This document shows, one piece after another, positions 1 to 6,711 of a DNA stretch of 36,463 nt (within the stretch, counting starts at the first letter, position 1; every line of letters starts with the position of its first letter). The translations under genes and the position numbers were made by a program. Below the pieces are notes generated by a model. That model had not been told where the DNA came from and did not search any database. It worked only from the letters and a program-made list of their open reading frames with translations. The DNA comes from Alteromonas sp. KUL49. GTDB lineage: Bacteria; Pseudomonadota; Gammaproteobacteria; Enterobacterales; Alteromonadaceae. Where the stretch lies: contig NZ_BJKL01000019.1 of the NCBI RefSeq assembly GCF_006538345.1, positions 1-36,463 of the forward strand, given 5' to 3'.

Positions 1-11
1 TCATTCCGAAA

Positions 12-40
12 AGCCCTTGTCGTAAGACAAGGGCTTTTTT
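12..40 (+). terminator. Intrinsic terminator, probably of an upstream rRNA operon
   Basis: A perfect 10-base-pair stem (12-21 with 26-35) closed by a GTAA tetraloop runs into a T tract at 35-40. It lies at the window edge, before murB. Because rrn - murB - birA is a known gammaproteobacterial order, it most likely ends a 5S rRNA transcript just left of the window. The 5S gene itself is not visible. Confidence 0.85.
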
Positions 41-276
41 GTGCTTAATTAGGTGTGTATACTCAAAGTAGCTAACAACTGAGTGTAATGCCCGTCCTCC
101 TTGCGCAAAAGTCGAGATGCTGCGCATAACGATTTTGCACGATAGTGCTACTCCACGGTCAGCCATTCCGAAGGGGACTCCCATGGTCTCGCAGTGCTCG
201 ATCGTTCATCACTTGCCGAATGCCATTGGGCATTCGTCATACACCTGCGGTGTAGCGTTCTTCACGCAGTGTGCGT

Positions 277-306
277 CCAACCCCAAGTGAGCTAGGACAA
301 TGCCAG
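277..306 (+). other. Possible decayed 3' end of a second 5S rRNA gene
   Basis: The sequence around 286-306 (GTGAGCTAGGACAATGCCAGG) closely resembles the conserved 5S 3' end, which from memory reads GTGAGAGTAGGACATCGCCAGG. It is followed at once by a terminator, as a real 5S would be. Upstream, 41-276 cannot be aligned convincingly to the 5S body. It holds only short dyads (8-base-pair stem GAATGCC-type at 214-233, ACACC/GGTGT at 241-253). The block CATTCCGAA occurs at 2-10 and again at 164-172. I read this as a remnant of a tandem 5S copy; a chance match is possible. Confidence 0.35.
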
Positions 307-320
307 GTCCTCATTAAAGA

Positions 321-344
321 AACCCGCCTTATGGCGGGTTTTTT
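321..344 (+). terminator. Intrinsic terminator (second terminator of the rrn tail)
   Basis: AACCCGCC (321-328), a TTAT loop and GGCGGGTT (333-340) form an 8-base-pair GC-rich stem followed by T residues to 344. It would stop transcription from the left before the murB promoter region. Confidence 0.85.
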
Positions 345-379
345 GCTTTGTGCTGTATGCTTTATTTACAGTCTTAGCT

Positions 380-407
380 TTGACAGTTCTGTTAAAATAC
401 TTTTAAT
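380..407 (+). promoter_or_regulatory. Candidate sigma-70 promoter for murB-birA-coaX
   Basis: A perfect TTGACA box at 380-385 is followed after 16 bases by TTTAAT (402-407). It sits between the rrn terminator and the murB start at 459, where a promoter for the murB operon is expected. The -10 match is moderate. Confidence 0.45.
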
Positions 408-458
408 CGTAAAGTCATTCACCTAACATACGACGTAAATCAATGACTGCCTGTATTT

Positions 459-1452
459 ATGCCCTCGCTCAAGCCTTACCATACCTTTTCACTAGATAGT
501 TACTGTCCTCATATCTTCAAATTCTCCTCGTCAGATGAATTTCTGGCGCTCGAAAAGCAGCACGCCAATTCAATAATCATTGGTGAGGGGAGTAACACGG
601 TCTTCTTGACTGACTTTGAGGGTGCTGTATTGATAAACGCAATAAAAGGTATCGATTGTGAGGAAACAAACGATACTTATCGAGTAAAAGTAGGCGCAGG
701 AGAAAACTGGCATTCTTTTGTAGAGTACTGCATGGACAAAGGTTGGTATGGCCTAGAGAATTTAGCGCTCATTCCCGGTACGGTTGGCGCTTGTCCTATT
801 CAGAATATTGGTGCCTATGGCGTTGAAGTTAATCGTTTTATTGAATCGGTAGAGTTCATCGACCTCGATACTTCTAAACCTCAAATACTTTCTAATTCAG
901 ATTGTGAGTTTGGTTATCGAGATAGTTTGTTTAAACGCGAGCTCGCGAATAAAGTACTGATAACACGTGTTAATTTTGTATTTCCAAAACAAAACAATCC
1001 AGTATTCTCTTACGGCGAGCTTGCTACGCTGATTGACCCTTCGCCTCAAGAGATCTTCGATCGCGTTATCGAGATTCGCAAAAGTAAACTACCTGATCCA
1101 AAAATACTCGGTAATGCAGGGAGGTTTTTTTAAAAATCCTGTAGTGCCAACATCAATATTAGCTGTTATCAGAGAATGCCATAAAAACGTACCTTATTTT
1201 TCTCAGGGTACAGACATGGTTAAAATTCCAGCGGCGTGGTTGATAGATAATGCAGGATTTAAAGGTGAGCAATATGAAGGAGTTCGATGCCATCCTACGC
1301 AGCCATTAGTTTTAACTAATGTAGGCAACGCGAGAGGCGAGGACTTAATTTCCTTTGCTACAAAAATCATTGAACGCGTATACGATATGTTCGGCATACA
1401 ACTAGAACCAGAGGTACGTTTAATCGGTTCAAAGGGGATAATGACGTTATGA
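459..1452 (+). pseudogene. murB: UDP-N-acetylenolpyruvoylglucosamine reductase MurB, interrupted by a one-base frameshift
   Basis: MurB is the flavoprotein that reduces UDP-GlcNAc-enolpyruvate to UDP-MurNAc with NADPH in peptidoglycan precursor synthesis. The first part (459-1133, 224 codons) has the FAD-binding GEGSN motif, LENLALIPGTVG, IQNIGAYG and GYRDSLFK with the active-site Arg. It hits TAA at 1131. The rest continues in the +1 frame to 1452 (FFKNPVV, GWLID-like AAWLIDNAG, and LEPEVRLIG with the catalytic Glu). The break falls on NAGSFF: the sequence reads GGG AGG TTT TTT TAA. Deleting one G of 1123-1124 restores Asn-Ala-Gly-Ser-Phe-Phe-Lys and a 330-residue protein of normal family length, including the catalytic Ser (Ser229 in E. 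coli). MurB is normally essential, so this is a sequencing or assembly error, a recent mutation with a second copy elsewhere, or recoding. The tail overlaps birA by ATGA. Confidence 0.9.
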
Positions 1453-2435
1453 GACAAGCATCTAAATTGATCAGACAACATATACTTGCTCTTTTGTCTG
1501 ACGGCCAGTTTCATTCGGGCGAAGCTATCGCTCAACAGGTTCGTTTGTCACGTACCGCCGTAGCAGGGCATATTACTCAACTGTCTGACTGGGGGTTAGA
1601 CGTTTTCAAAGTCAAAGGAAAGGGATATCGATTAGATAGAGGGTTCTCATTGTTAGACGCAGATAGTATTAGAAAACATTTAGACGGCACTAACAGAGCT
1701 GTAGTGGATGTTGAAGCGGTTTTGCCTTCAACCAATACTGAAATGAAAAAGCGCATAGCGAATAACCGTGAAGACTTAGCTAACGGCGACGTGGTGCTAG
1801 CTGAAGTCCAAACTGCAGGTCGTGGTCGACACGGGCGCTCTTGGCTGGCGCCTGTGGGAGGTAGCTTAACCTTCTCTATGTATTGGTCGTTTCCCGATGG
1901 TTATCAAAGTATGGCTGGATTATCTTTGTTAGTGGGTTTAGCGGTATGTGAAGGGTTGAAGCCATTTGGCGTCGACGATGCACAATTAAAGTGGCCAAAC
2001 GACATTTATCTTCAGGGGCGAAAACTCGCAGGTGTTCTGATAGAGGTAGAAGGTCAAATCGGAGCTACCACTCACAGTGTTATCGGTGTTGGATTGAACG
2101 TTTGCATGCCTGATGGACAATATGATGTAGGCCAACCCTACAGTGACGTATCATCATTTCTTGGCCATACGCCAGATAGAAATGCGCTAGCGGCCTCTAT
2201 TATACAGTCGCTATGGAAAATGCTTCCAGAGTTCACACAGACAGGCTTCGGTCCTTTTACACCTCATTGGGAGGCCTTAGACCTTTATGCCGACAAACGC
2301 ATTGTTTTACAAATGGGCGAGAAACGCTTTTCAGGTATAGATAGAGGTGTAGATGCAAGCGGAGCACTATTAGTAGAAACACAAGATGGGATCACTCGTT
2401 TCCACGGCGGTGAGGTGAGTTTGCGTGGTCAGTGA
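1449..2435 (+). CDS. birA: Bifunctional biotin-protein ligase / biotin operon repressor BirA
   Basis: BirA activates biotin to biotinyl-5'-AMP and transfers it to the acceptor lysine of biotin carboxyl carrier protein. Group II members also repress the biotin operon. The 328-residue protein begins with a winged-helix domain (residues 1-60, including LSRTAVAGHITQL). The catalytic core carries the GRGRHGRSW nucleotide loop (about residues 124-132) and KWPNDIYLQGRKLAGVLIE. An SH3-like C-terminal domain follows at about 270-328. Length matches E. coli BirA (321). The ATG overlaps the murB stop by four bases, with a possible AAGGGG Shine-Dalgarno at 1431-1437, so translation is probably coupled to murB. 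The murB frameshift could therefore lower BirA synthesis. Confidence 0.96.
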   Translation: MRQASKLIRQHILALLSDGQFHSGEAIAQQVRLSRTAVAGHITQLSDWGLDVFKVKGKGYRLDRGFSLLDADSIRKHLDGTNRAVVDVEAVLPSTNTEMKKRIANNREDLANGDVVLAEVQTAGRGRHGRSWLAPVGGSLTFSMYWSFPDGYQSMAGLSLLVGLAVCEGLKPFGVDDAQLKWPNDIYLQGRKLAGVLIEVEGQIGATTHSVIGVGLNVCMPDGQYDVGQPYSDVSSFLGHTPDRNALAASIIQSLWKMLPEFTQTGFGPFTPHWEALDLYADKRIVLQMGEKRFSGIDRGVDASGALLVETQDGITRFHGGEVSLRGQ

Positions 2436-3171
2436 GTCAAAGGTGCTGTTAATTGATGTAGGTAATACACAAATAAAGTACTGTCTTTTGTCTCAGTTCG
2501 ACAAGGAGCCGGAAGTTTCAAGCTCTATTGAGTGCGTTTTTAATTACGTTAATGACAAAAAAATTGAGTACATTTATCTGTCGAGTGTGAGAAACGAAAG
2601 TTTTGCTCAGGAAATTAAGAAAAAATATTACGATGAATCGGTCACCGTGACGCAAATTTGTACAGAGAGTGAAGCTTTTGGAATAAAAAATTGCTATGCC
2701 GATGTGTCAAAAATGGGTACTGATCGATGGTTAGCAATGGTGGCCGCAGAAAAAACCACCAACAAAGCATTTTTTGTTATGGATATTGGCACGGCAATTA
2801 CCGTAGATTTTGTCGCAGATGGTCAACATTTAGGCGGTTGGATCACGCCTGGCTACACAGTAATGAAAGACGCATTAATAAATTCTACTGAGAGAGTCAC
2901 TGCTCATGACCAAATTCCAACCAACTTTGACATAGGTCAGGACACCGAAGATTGCGTGGCTACAGGTTGTTTTTCTGCTGTCTATGGCGTTTATTTAGCC
3001 GCCATTGATTACTTATCCAGCAAACAAACCGATTTCGACGTAATTATAGGCGGTGGAGGCAAAAAAATGTTTGCATTCCTTGAAAGCGATGATAGCATTC
3101 GAGCCGCGAATTTGGTGGTGCAAGGTCTTGCCCGCTACGCACGAAGAGATTTGTGTGTAACGTTTGATTGA
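2425..3171 (+). CDS. coaX: Type III pantothenate kinase CoaX
   Basis: CoaX phosphorylates pantothenate in the first step of coenzyme A synthesis. It is an ASKHA-fold kinase that is not feedback-inhibited by CoA. The 248 residues carry the three type III signatures: DVGNTQIKY near the N-terminus (phosphate binding), MGTDRWLA in the middle (pantothenate site), and MDIGTAITVDFV (adenosine/phosphate 2). Near the end is IIGGGGKK. The start is GTG 2425, inside the 3' end of birA (11-base overlap), chosen because GAGGTGAG lies five bases upstream. A later GTG (2443) would cut into the first motif. In E. coli this position between birA and the tRNA cluster holds the unrelated coaA, so one enzyme type has replaced the other in place. 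Confidence 0.95.
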   Translation: MVSESKVLLIDVGNTQIKYCLLSQFDKEPEVSSSIECVFNYVNDKKIEYIYLSSVRNESFAQEIKKKYYDESVTVTQICTESEAFGIKNCYADVSKMGTDRWLAMVAAEKTTNKAFFVMDIGTAITVDFVADGQHLGGWITPGYTVMKDALINSTERVTAHDQIPTNFDIGQDTEDCVATGCFSAVYGVYLAAIDYLSSKQTDFDVIIGGGGKKMFAFLESDDSIRAANLVVQGLARYARRDLCVTFD

Positions 3172-3221
3172 TTAAATATTTAGCAATCAAACAGAAAAAT
3201 GAAAATTTTTCAAAAAGACAC

Positions 3222-3250
3222 TTGCACGGAGTAAATCATTACTCTAGAAT
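3222..3250 (+). promoter_or_regulatory. Strong sigma-70 promoter for the tRNA-tuf operon, stringent type
   Basis: TTGCAC (3222-3227), a 17-base spacer and TAGAAT (3245-3250) are followed by a GC-rich discriminator (GCGCACCC). Upstream (3190-3215) is A/T-tract DNA resembling an UP element. A GC-rich discriminator is typical of ppGpp-repressed stable-RNA promoters. The first tRNA begins 21 bases after the -10. Confidence 0.8.
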
Positions 3251-3270
3251 GCGCACCCACTTGATGCAGT

Positions 3271-3346
<76 letters not shown>

Positions 3347-3354
3347 TCAATCTC

Positions 3355-3439
3355 GGAGGGGTACCCAAGCGGTCAACGGGAGCAGACTGTAAATCTGCCG
3401 GCTCAGCCTTCGCAGGTTCGAATCCTGCCCCCTCCACCA
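3355..3439 (+). tRNA. tRNA-Tyr (anticodon GTA)
   Basis: An 85-base class II tRNA with acceptor GGAGGGG/CCCCTCC, anticodon GTA at 3389-3391, a long variable arm (CCGGCTCAGCCTTCGC region), T-arm GGTTCGAATCC and encoded CCA. It starts nine bases after tRNA-Thr. Confidence 0.98.
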
Positions 3440-3473
3440 CTTTCTTTATGAGGTGGCCAGAGAATTAGGATTT

Positions 3474-3548
<75 letters not shown>

Positions 3549-3556
3549 AAATTAGT

Positions 3557-3632
3557 GCTGATATAGCTCAGTTGGTAGAGCGCACCCTTGGTAAGGGTGA
3601 GGTCGGCAGTTCAAATCTGCCTATCAGCACCA
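3557..3632 (+). tRNA. tRNA-Thr (anticodon GGT)
   Basis: A 76-base tRNA with acceptor GCTGATA/TATCAGC, anticodon GGT at 3590-3592 between CACCC and GGGTG, T-loop TTCAAAT and encoded CCA. It is the last tRNA before tuf, and the 69-base gap holds no terminator. Confidence 0.98.
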
Positions 3633-3701
3633 GTATTTCTCCCCAGCTCATGTTTGTTTAGATTTTCATAAATTTTTAATAACTTTGCTGGGATAATAGA
3701 A

Positions 3702-4886
3702 ATGGCAAAAGAAAAGTTTGAACGTACGAAACCCCATGTAAACGTGGGTACAATCGGCCACGTTGACCACGGTAAAACTACCCTAACTGCAGCAATCACT
3801 ACTGTTCTTGCAAAGACTTACGGTGGTGACGCTCAAGCATTCGATCAAATCGATAACGCTCCTGAAGAAAAAGCGCGTGGTATCACCATCTCTACTTCAC
3901 ACGTAGAATACGATACTCCAACTCGCCACTACGCACACGTAGACTGCCCAGGACACGCTGACTATGTTAAAAACATGATCACCGGTGCTGCACAGATGGA
4001 CGGCGCGATCCTAGTAGTAGCAGCGACTGACGGCCCAATGCCTCAGACTCGTGAGCACATCCTACTTGGTCGTCAGGTTGGCGTACCTTACATCATCGTA
4101 TTCATGAACAAGTGTGACATGGTTGACGATGAAGAGCTTCTAGAGCTAGTAGAAATGGAAGTTCGTGAACTTCTTTCTGAGTACGAATTCCCAGGTGATG
4201 ACCTTCCAGTTATCCAAGGTTCTGCACTTAAAGCGCTTGAAGGCGAAGCAGAATGGGAAGCGAAGATTGTTGAACTAGGTGAAGCTCTAGATTCATACAT
4301 CCCAGAGCCAGAGCGTGCAATCGACAAGCCGTTCATCCTTCCAATCGAAGACGTATTCTCAATCTCAGGTCGTGGTACTGTTGTAACCGGTCGTGTTGAG
4401 CAAGGTATCGTTACAGTAGGTGAAGAAGTAGAAATCGTAGGTATCAAAGAAACTACGAAGACTACTTGTACTGGTGTAGAGATGTTCCGTAAGCTTCTAG
4501 ACGAAGGCCGTGCAGGTGAGAACGTTGGTGTTCTTCTACGTGGTACTAAGCGTGACGAAGTAGAGCGTGGTCAAGTACTAGCGAAGCCTGGTTCAATCAA
4601 CCCGCACACTAAGTTCGAAGCAGAAGTATACGTACTATCTAAAGATGAAGGTGGCCGTCATACGCCATTCTTCAAAGGCTACCGTCCACAGTTCTACTTC
4701 CGTACAACTGACGTAACTGGTGCAGTAGAGCTACCAGACGGCGTAGAAATGGTAATGCCTGGTGACAACCTTAAATTCAAAGTTGAGCTAATTGCTCCGA
4801 TTGCGATGGACGAAGGTCTACGTTTCGCAATCCGTGAAGGTGGTCGTACAGTAGGTGCAGGTGTTGTAGCGAAGATTCTAGACTAA
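3702..4886 (+). CDS. tuf: Translation elongation factor EF-Tu
   Basis: EF-Tu is the GTPase that delivers aminoacyl-tRNA to the ribosomal A site. The 394-residue protein has the full G domain (GHVDHGKT P-loop at about residues 19-26, switch II DCPGHADY at about 81-88, NKCD at about 136-139, SAL near 174). Beta-barrel domains 2 and 3 follow, and it ends in VGAGVVAKILD. Codon choice is strongly biased (GTA/GTT, CTA/CTT, CGT), unlike its neighbours and typical of very highly expressed genes. It lies in the tRNA operon position of E. coli tufB and probably shares its promoter. A second tuf copy elsewhere is likely. The Shine-Dalgarno is weak. Confidence 0.99.
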   Translation: MAKEKFERTKPHVNVGTIGHVDHGKTTLTAAITTVLAKTYGGDAQAFDQIDNAPEEKARGITISTSHVEYDTPTRHYAHVDCPGHADYVKNMITGAAQMDGAILVVAATDGPMPQTREHILLGRQVGVPYIIVFMNKCDMVDDEELLELVEMEVRELLSEYEFPGDDLPVIQGSALKALEGEAEWEAKIVELGEALDSYIPEPERAIDKPFILPIEDVFSISGRGTVVTGRVEQGIVTVGEEVEIVGIKETTKTTCTGVEMFRKLLDEGRAGENVGVLLRGTKRDEVERGQVLAKPGSINPHTKFEAEVYVLSKDEGGRHTPFFKGYRPQFYFRTTDVTGAVELPDGVEMVMPGDNLKFKVELIAPIAMDEGLRFAIREGGRTVGAGVVAKILD

Positions 4887-4916
4887 TCTAGACTTTGCAC
4901 ACCAAGCATTGAAAAG

Positions 4917-4942
4917 AAAGGCGCTCATTGAGCGCCTTTTTT
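4917..4942 (+). terminator. Intrinsic terminator of the tRNA-tuf operon
   Basis: A ten-base-pair stem AAAGGCGCTC (4917-4926) / GAGCGCCTTT (4930-4939) with an ATT loop is followed by a T tract. It begins 31 bases after the tuf stop. Confidence 0.93.
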
Positions 4943-5096
4943 GTTTTTGGCGTATCACTCCTAATTCCTCACCATTAACCAATCTACACATAGAGTAACA
5001 AGTTACTGCTTTGCTATTCCTTGTATCCATTTGTGGTTTTAGTACATACTAATTAGATAGTGAATCTGGATTAAGCAACTAAAAAGGATATGCGGT

Positions 5097-6035
5097 ATGG
5101 ATGCTAGATTAATCAATGATCTGATTACAGAATATGGACTCACTGTTTCTGTAATTATCCTCTTCATTGTGCTCACGCGAAAAAGCTTGCAAGTGGTTTC
5201 CCAGTCAGAAGAATACGTTATTGAACGTTTTGGTCGTTACTCTCAAACGCTCAATGCTGGTTTCAATTTTATTGTTCCTTTTATCGACCGCGTTGCTCAC
5301 AGAGTCTCAATTCTAGAACGCCAACTCGACTCCTTTACAATATCTGTTATTACTCGTGACAATGTGGAAATTAAGCTAGAAACTAGTGTGTTTTTTCGCG
5401 TACTAGATGCATCTAAAAGCGTATACCGGATTAGAGATATTGACGGTGCGATTCAAACAACCGCAGAGTCTATTATCCGTTCTGCTGCAGGTAAGTTGGA
5501 GTTAGATGAAATTCAAAGTGCCAGAGAGCAAATGGCAGAAGAGATTTTACGTAACCTAAAAGGTGCAGCTGAGATTTGGGGAATAGAAATTACCCGTACT
5601 GAAGTCACGGATGTACTGGTAGACGACGAAACTAAGAACTCCCAGCGGCAACAACTTAACGCAGAGCGGGAACGTCGCGCTACGGTGGCAAAAGCGGAAG
5701 GACTTAAAAAATCCGTTGAGTTAGCTGCAGAAGCGAAACTTTACGAAGCCACCAAAGAAGCCGAAGCAGTGCGTATCGCTGCAGAAGCGAAAGCCTATGC
5801 AATTACAACAGAAGCAAAAGCCACAGCAGAACAAACACGAGTGATCGCTGAAGCTATTAATAATGGTGGTGAAAAAGCGATTAGTTTTGACGTGTTAAAG
5901 AAACAAGTTGAAGCTATGGGCGTAGTAGGTTCATCCGACAATGCAAAAACCATAGTATTACCGACAGACATCACTAAGTCACTTGGGTCGTTGACCGCAG
6001 CGTTAGACATGATTAAACAGCCAGGGGCAAATTAA
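5097..6035 (+). CDS. qmcA: SPFH/band-7 (stomatin-like) membrane protein, QmcA family
   Basis: This is an SPFH-domain protein that forms large membrane-anchored assemblies. In E. coli QmcA is linked to FtsH/HflKC quality control. The 312 residues contain one N-terminal membrane segment (about 12-28, TVSVIILFIVLTRKS). The SPFH domain (about 30-190) includes SEEYVIERFGRYSQTLNAG and the RERQLNAERERR-like region. A long alanine/glutamate-rich coiled coil (about 185-260, AEAKAYAITTEAKATAEQT) is followed by a tail. The start is chosen for the AAGGAT Shine-Dalgarno seven bases before ATG. The stop overlaps the next gene's ATG by one base (TAATG), the usual coupling with an NfeD partner. Confidence 0.9.
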   Translation: MDARLINDLITEYGLTVSVIILFIVLTRKSLQVVSQSEEYVIERFGRYSQTLNAGFNFIVPFIDRVAHRVSILERQLDSFTISVITRDNVEIKLETSVFFRVLDASKSVYRIRDIDGAIQTTAESIIRSAAGKLELDEIQSAREQMAEEILRNLKGAAEIWGIEITRTEVTDVLVDDETKNSQRQQLNAERERRATVAKAEGLKKSVELAAEAKLYEATKEAEAVRIAAEAKAYAITTEAKATAEQTRVIAEAINNGGEKAISFDVLKKQVEAMGVVGSSDNAKTIVLPTDITKSLGSLTAALDMIKQPGAN

Positions 6036-6310
6036 TGGAGAGTTTTTTTTCTAGTAGTAGTGGTTGGCTAGCACTAGGTTTAATTCTAATAGCGTTAGAG
6101 GCTATTATCCCTGGATACATTTTCCTCGCATTTGGCATCGGTGCAATATGTGGTGGCGCTTTACATTATATTGGTTTATTGCCAATGCTCACTGAACCTG
6201 TATGGTTGAACACTGCAATGTTTGTGGCAGTGTTTTCATTTATTGCACTGTTAGTATTGAAAAAGTTTTTCGCAAAAAAATCGAAGCAGCAAGACATTAA
6301 CAATTATTAG
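6035..6310 (+). CDS. NfeD-like membrane protein, short form without the OB-fold domain
   Basis: NfeD proteins are the partners of stomatin-like proteins and probably anchor or regulate the SPFH assembly. This one has 91 residues with two or three hydrophobic segments (about 10-28, 29-48 and 58-75), including LILIALEAIIPGYIFLAFGI. It ends in a basic tail (KKFFAKKSKQQDINNY). Family members such as E. coli YbbJ run to about 150 residues with a C-terminal soluble OB-fold. Here the stop comes where that domain would start. The following 90 bases do not continue the reading in another frame, so it is a genuinely short form or an old truncation. It overlaps qmcA by one base. Confidence 0.8.
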   Translation: MESFFSSSSGWLALGLILIALEAIIPGYIFLAFGIGAICGGALHYIGLLPMLTEPVWLNTAMFVAVFSFIALLVLKKFFAKKSKQQDINNY

Positions 6311-6319
6311 CATTTAAAA

Positions 6320-6340
6320 AACCAATTGATTTGATTGGTT
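6320..6340 (+). terminator. Weak terminator-like hairpin after qmcA-nfeD
   Basis: AACCAAT (6320-6326) and ATTGGTT (6334-6340) form a seven-base-pair, A/T-rich stem ten bases after the nfeD stop. It is followed by a T-rich stretch broken by other bases. It could attenuate read-through into the small gene at 6404. Confidence 0.4.
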
Positions 6341-6403
6341 ATGTTCGTTTTATTTAATTTGTTTTTTCCTCGATACTTATCTTACTTAACAAGGAGTATC
6401 ATT

Positions 6404-6538
6404 ATGAACAAATTACTTAAACGTCTACCTTTTGCAAATACTACACAACGCCAGTCAGCAGTGAAGCGTTGTAATTACAAAAATAATTACTATGGCGATC
6501 AGGTCTGTATTTCCGTGTCCGAGAAAAAGCCAGTTTAA
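6404..6538 (+). CDS. Small basic protein of unknown function (44 residues)
   Basis: An ATG at 6404 follows a textbook Shine-Dalgarno (AAGGAG at 6391-6396, seven-base gap). It opens a 44-codon frame, MNKLLKRLPFANTTQRQSAV and onward to SEKKPV. The product is basic (several Lys/Arg), has two cysteines (in KRCNYK and QVCISV) and an Asn/Tyr-rich centre, with no signal peptide or membrane segment. I do not recognise a family. The open frame extends further upstream (to 6335), but that part contains no good ribosome site. It lies alone between two hairpins, so it is probably its own transcription unit. Confidence 0.6.
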   Translation: MNKLLKRLPFANTTQRQSAVKRCNYKNNYYGDQVCISVSEKKPV

Positions 6539-6567
6539 CTCACGAGAATGTCATCCTTCATGTATTA

Positions 6568-6588
6568 ACCGCACTGACACAGTGCGGT
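6568..6588 (+). terminator. Hairpin terminator after the 44-residue gene
   Basis: ACCGCACT (6568-6575) and AGTGCGGT (6581-6588) form a perfect eight-base-pair stem with loop GACAC. It is followed by a pyrimidine-rich run (CATCTTCCTTCT) rather than a clean T tract, 30 bases after the stop. Confidence 0.5.
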
Positions 6589-6711
6589 CATCTTCCTTCT
6601 ATATCGTCTGGTGTGTTTAACCCTGTAATAATAACTGTGGGCAAAGGCTAGAGTAATACGCTATGTTATTGCTTCAACCAACGTCCCTTACTACACATTG
6701 GTACTTCGGCT

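Noticed and set aside
1203..1535. A 110-codon open frame on the minus strand across the murB/birA junction.
   Set aside because: It is antisense to two clear genes, with no ribosome site and no recognisable motif.
4088..4447. A 119-codon open frame antisense to tuf.
   Set aside because: It is a by-product of the strong codon bias of tuf; its Ser/Thr-rich composition is typical of antisense frames.
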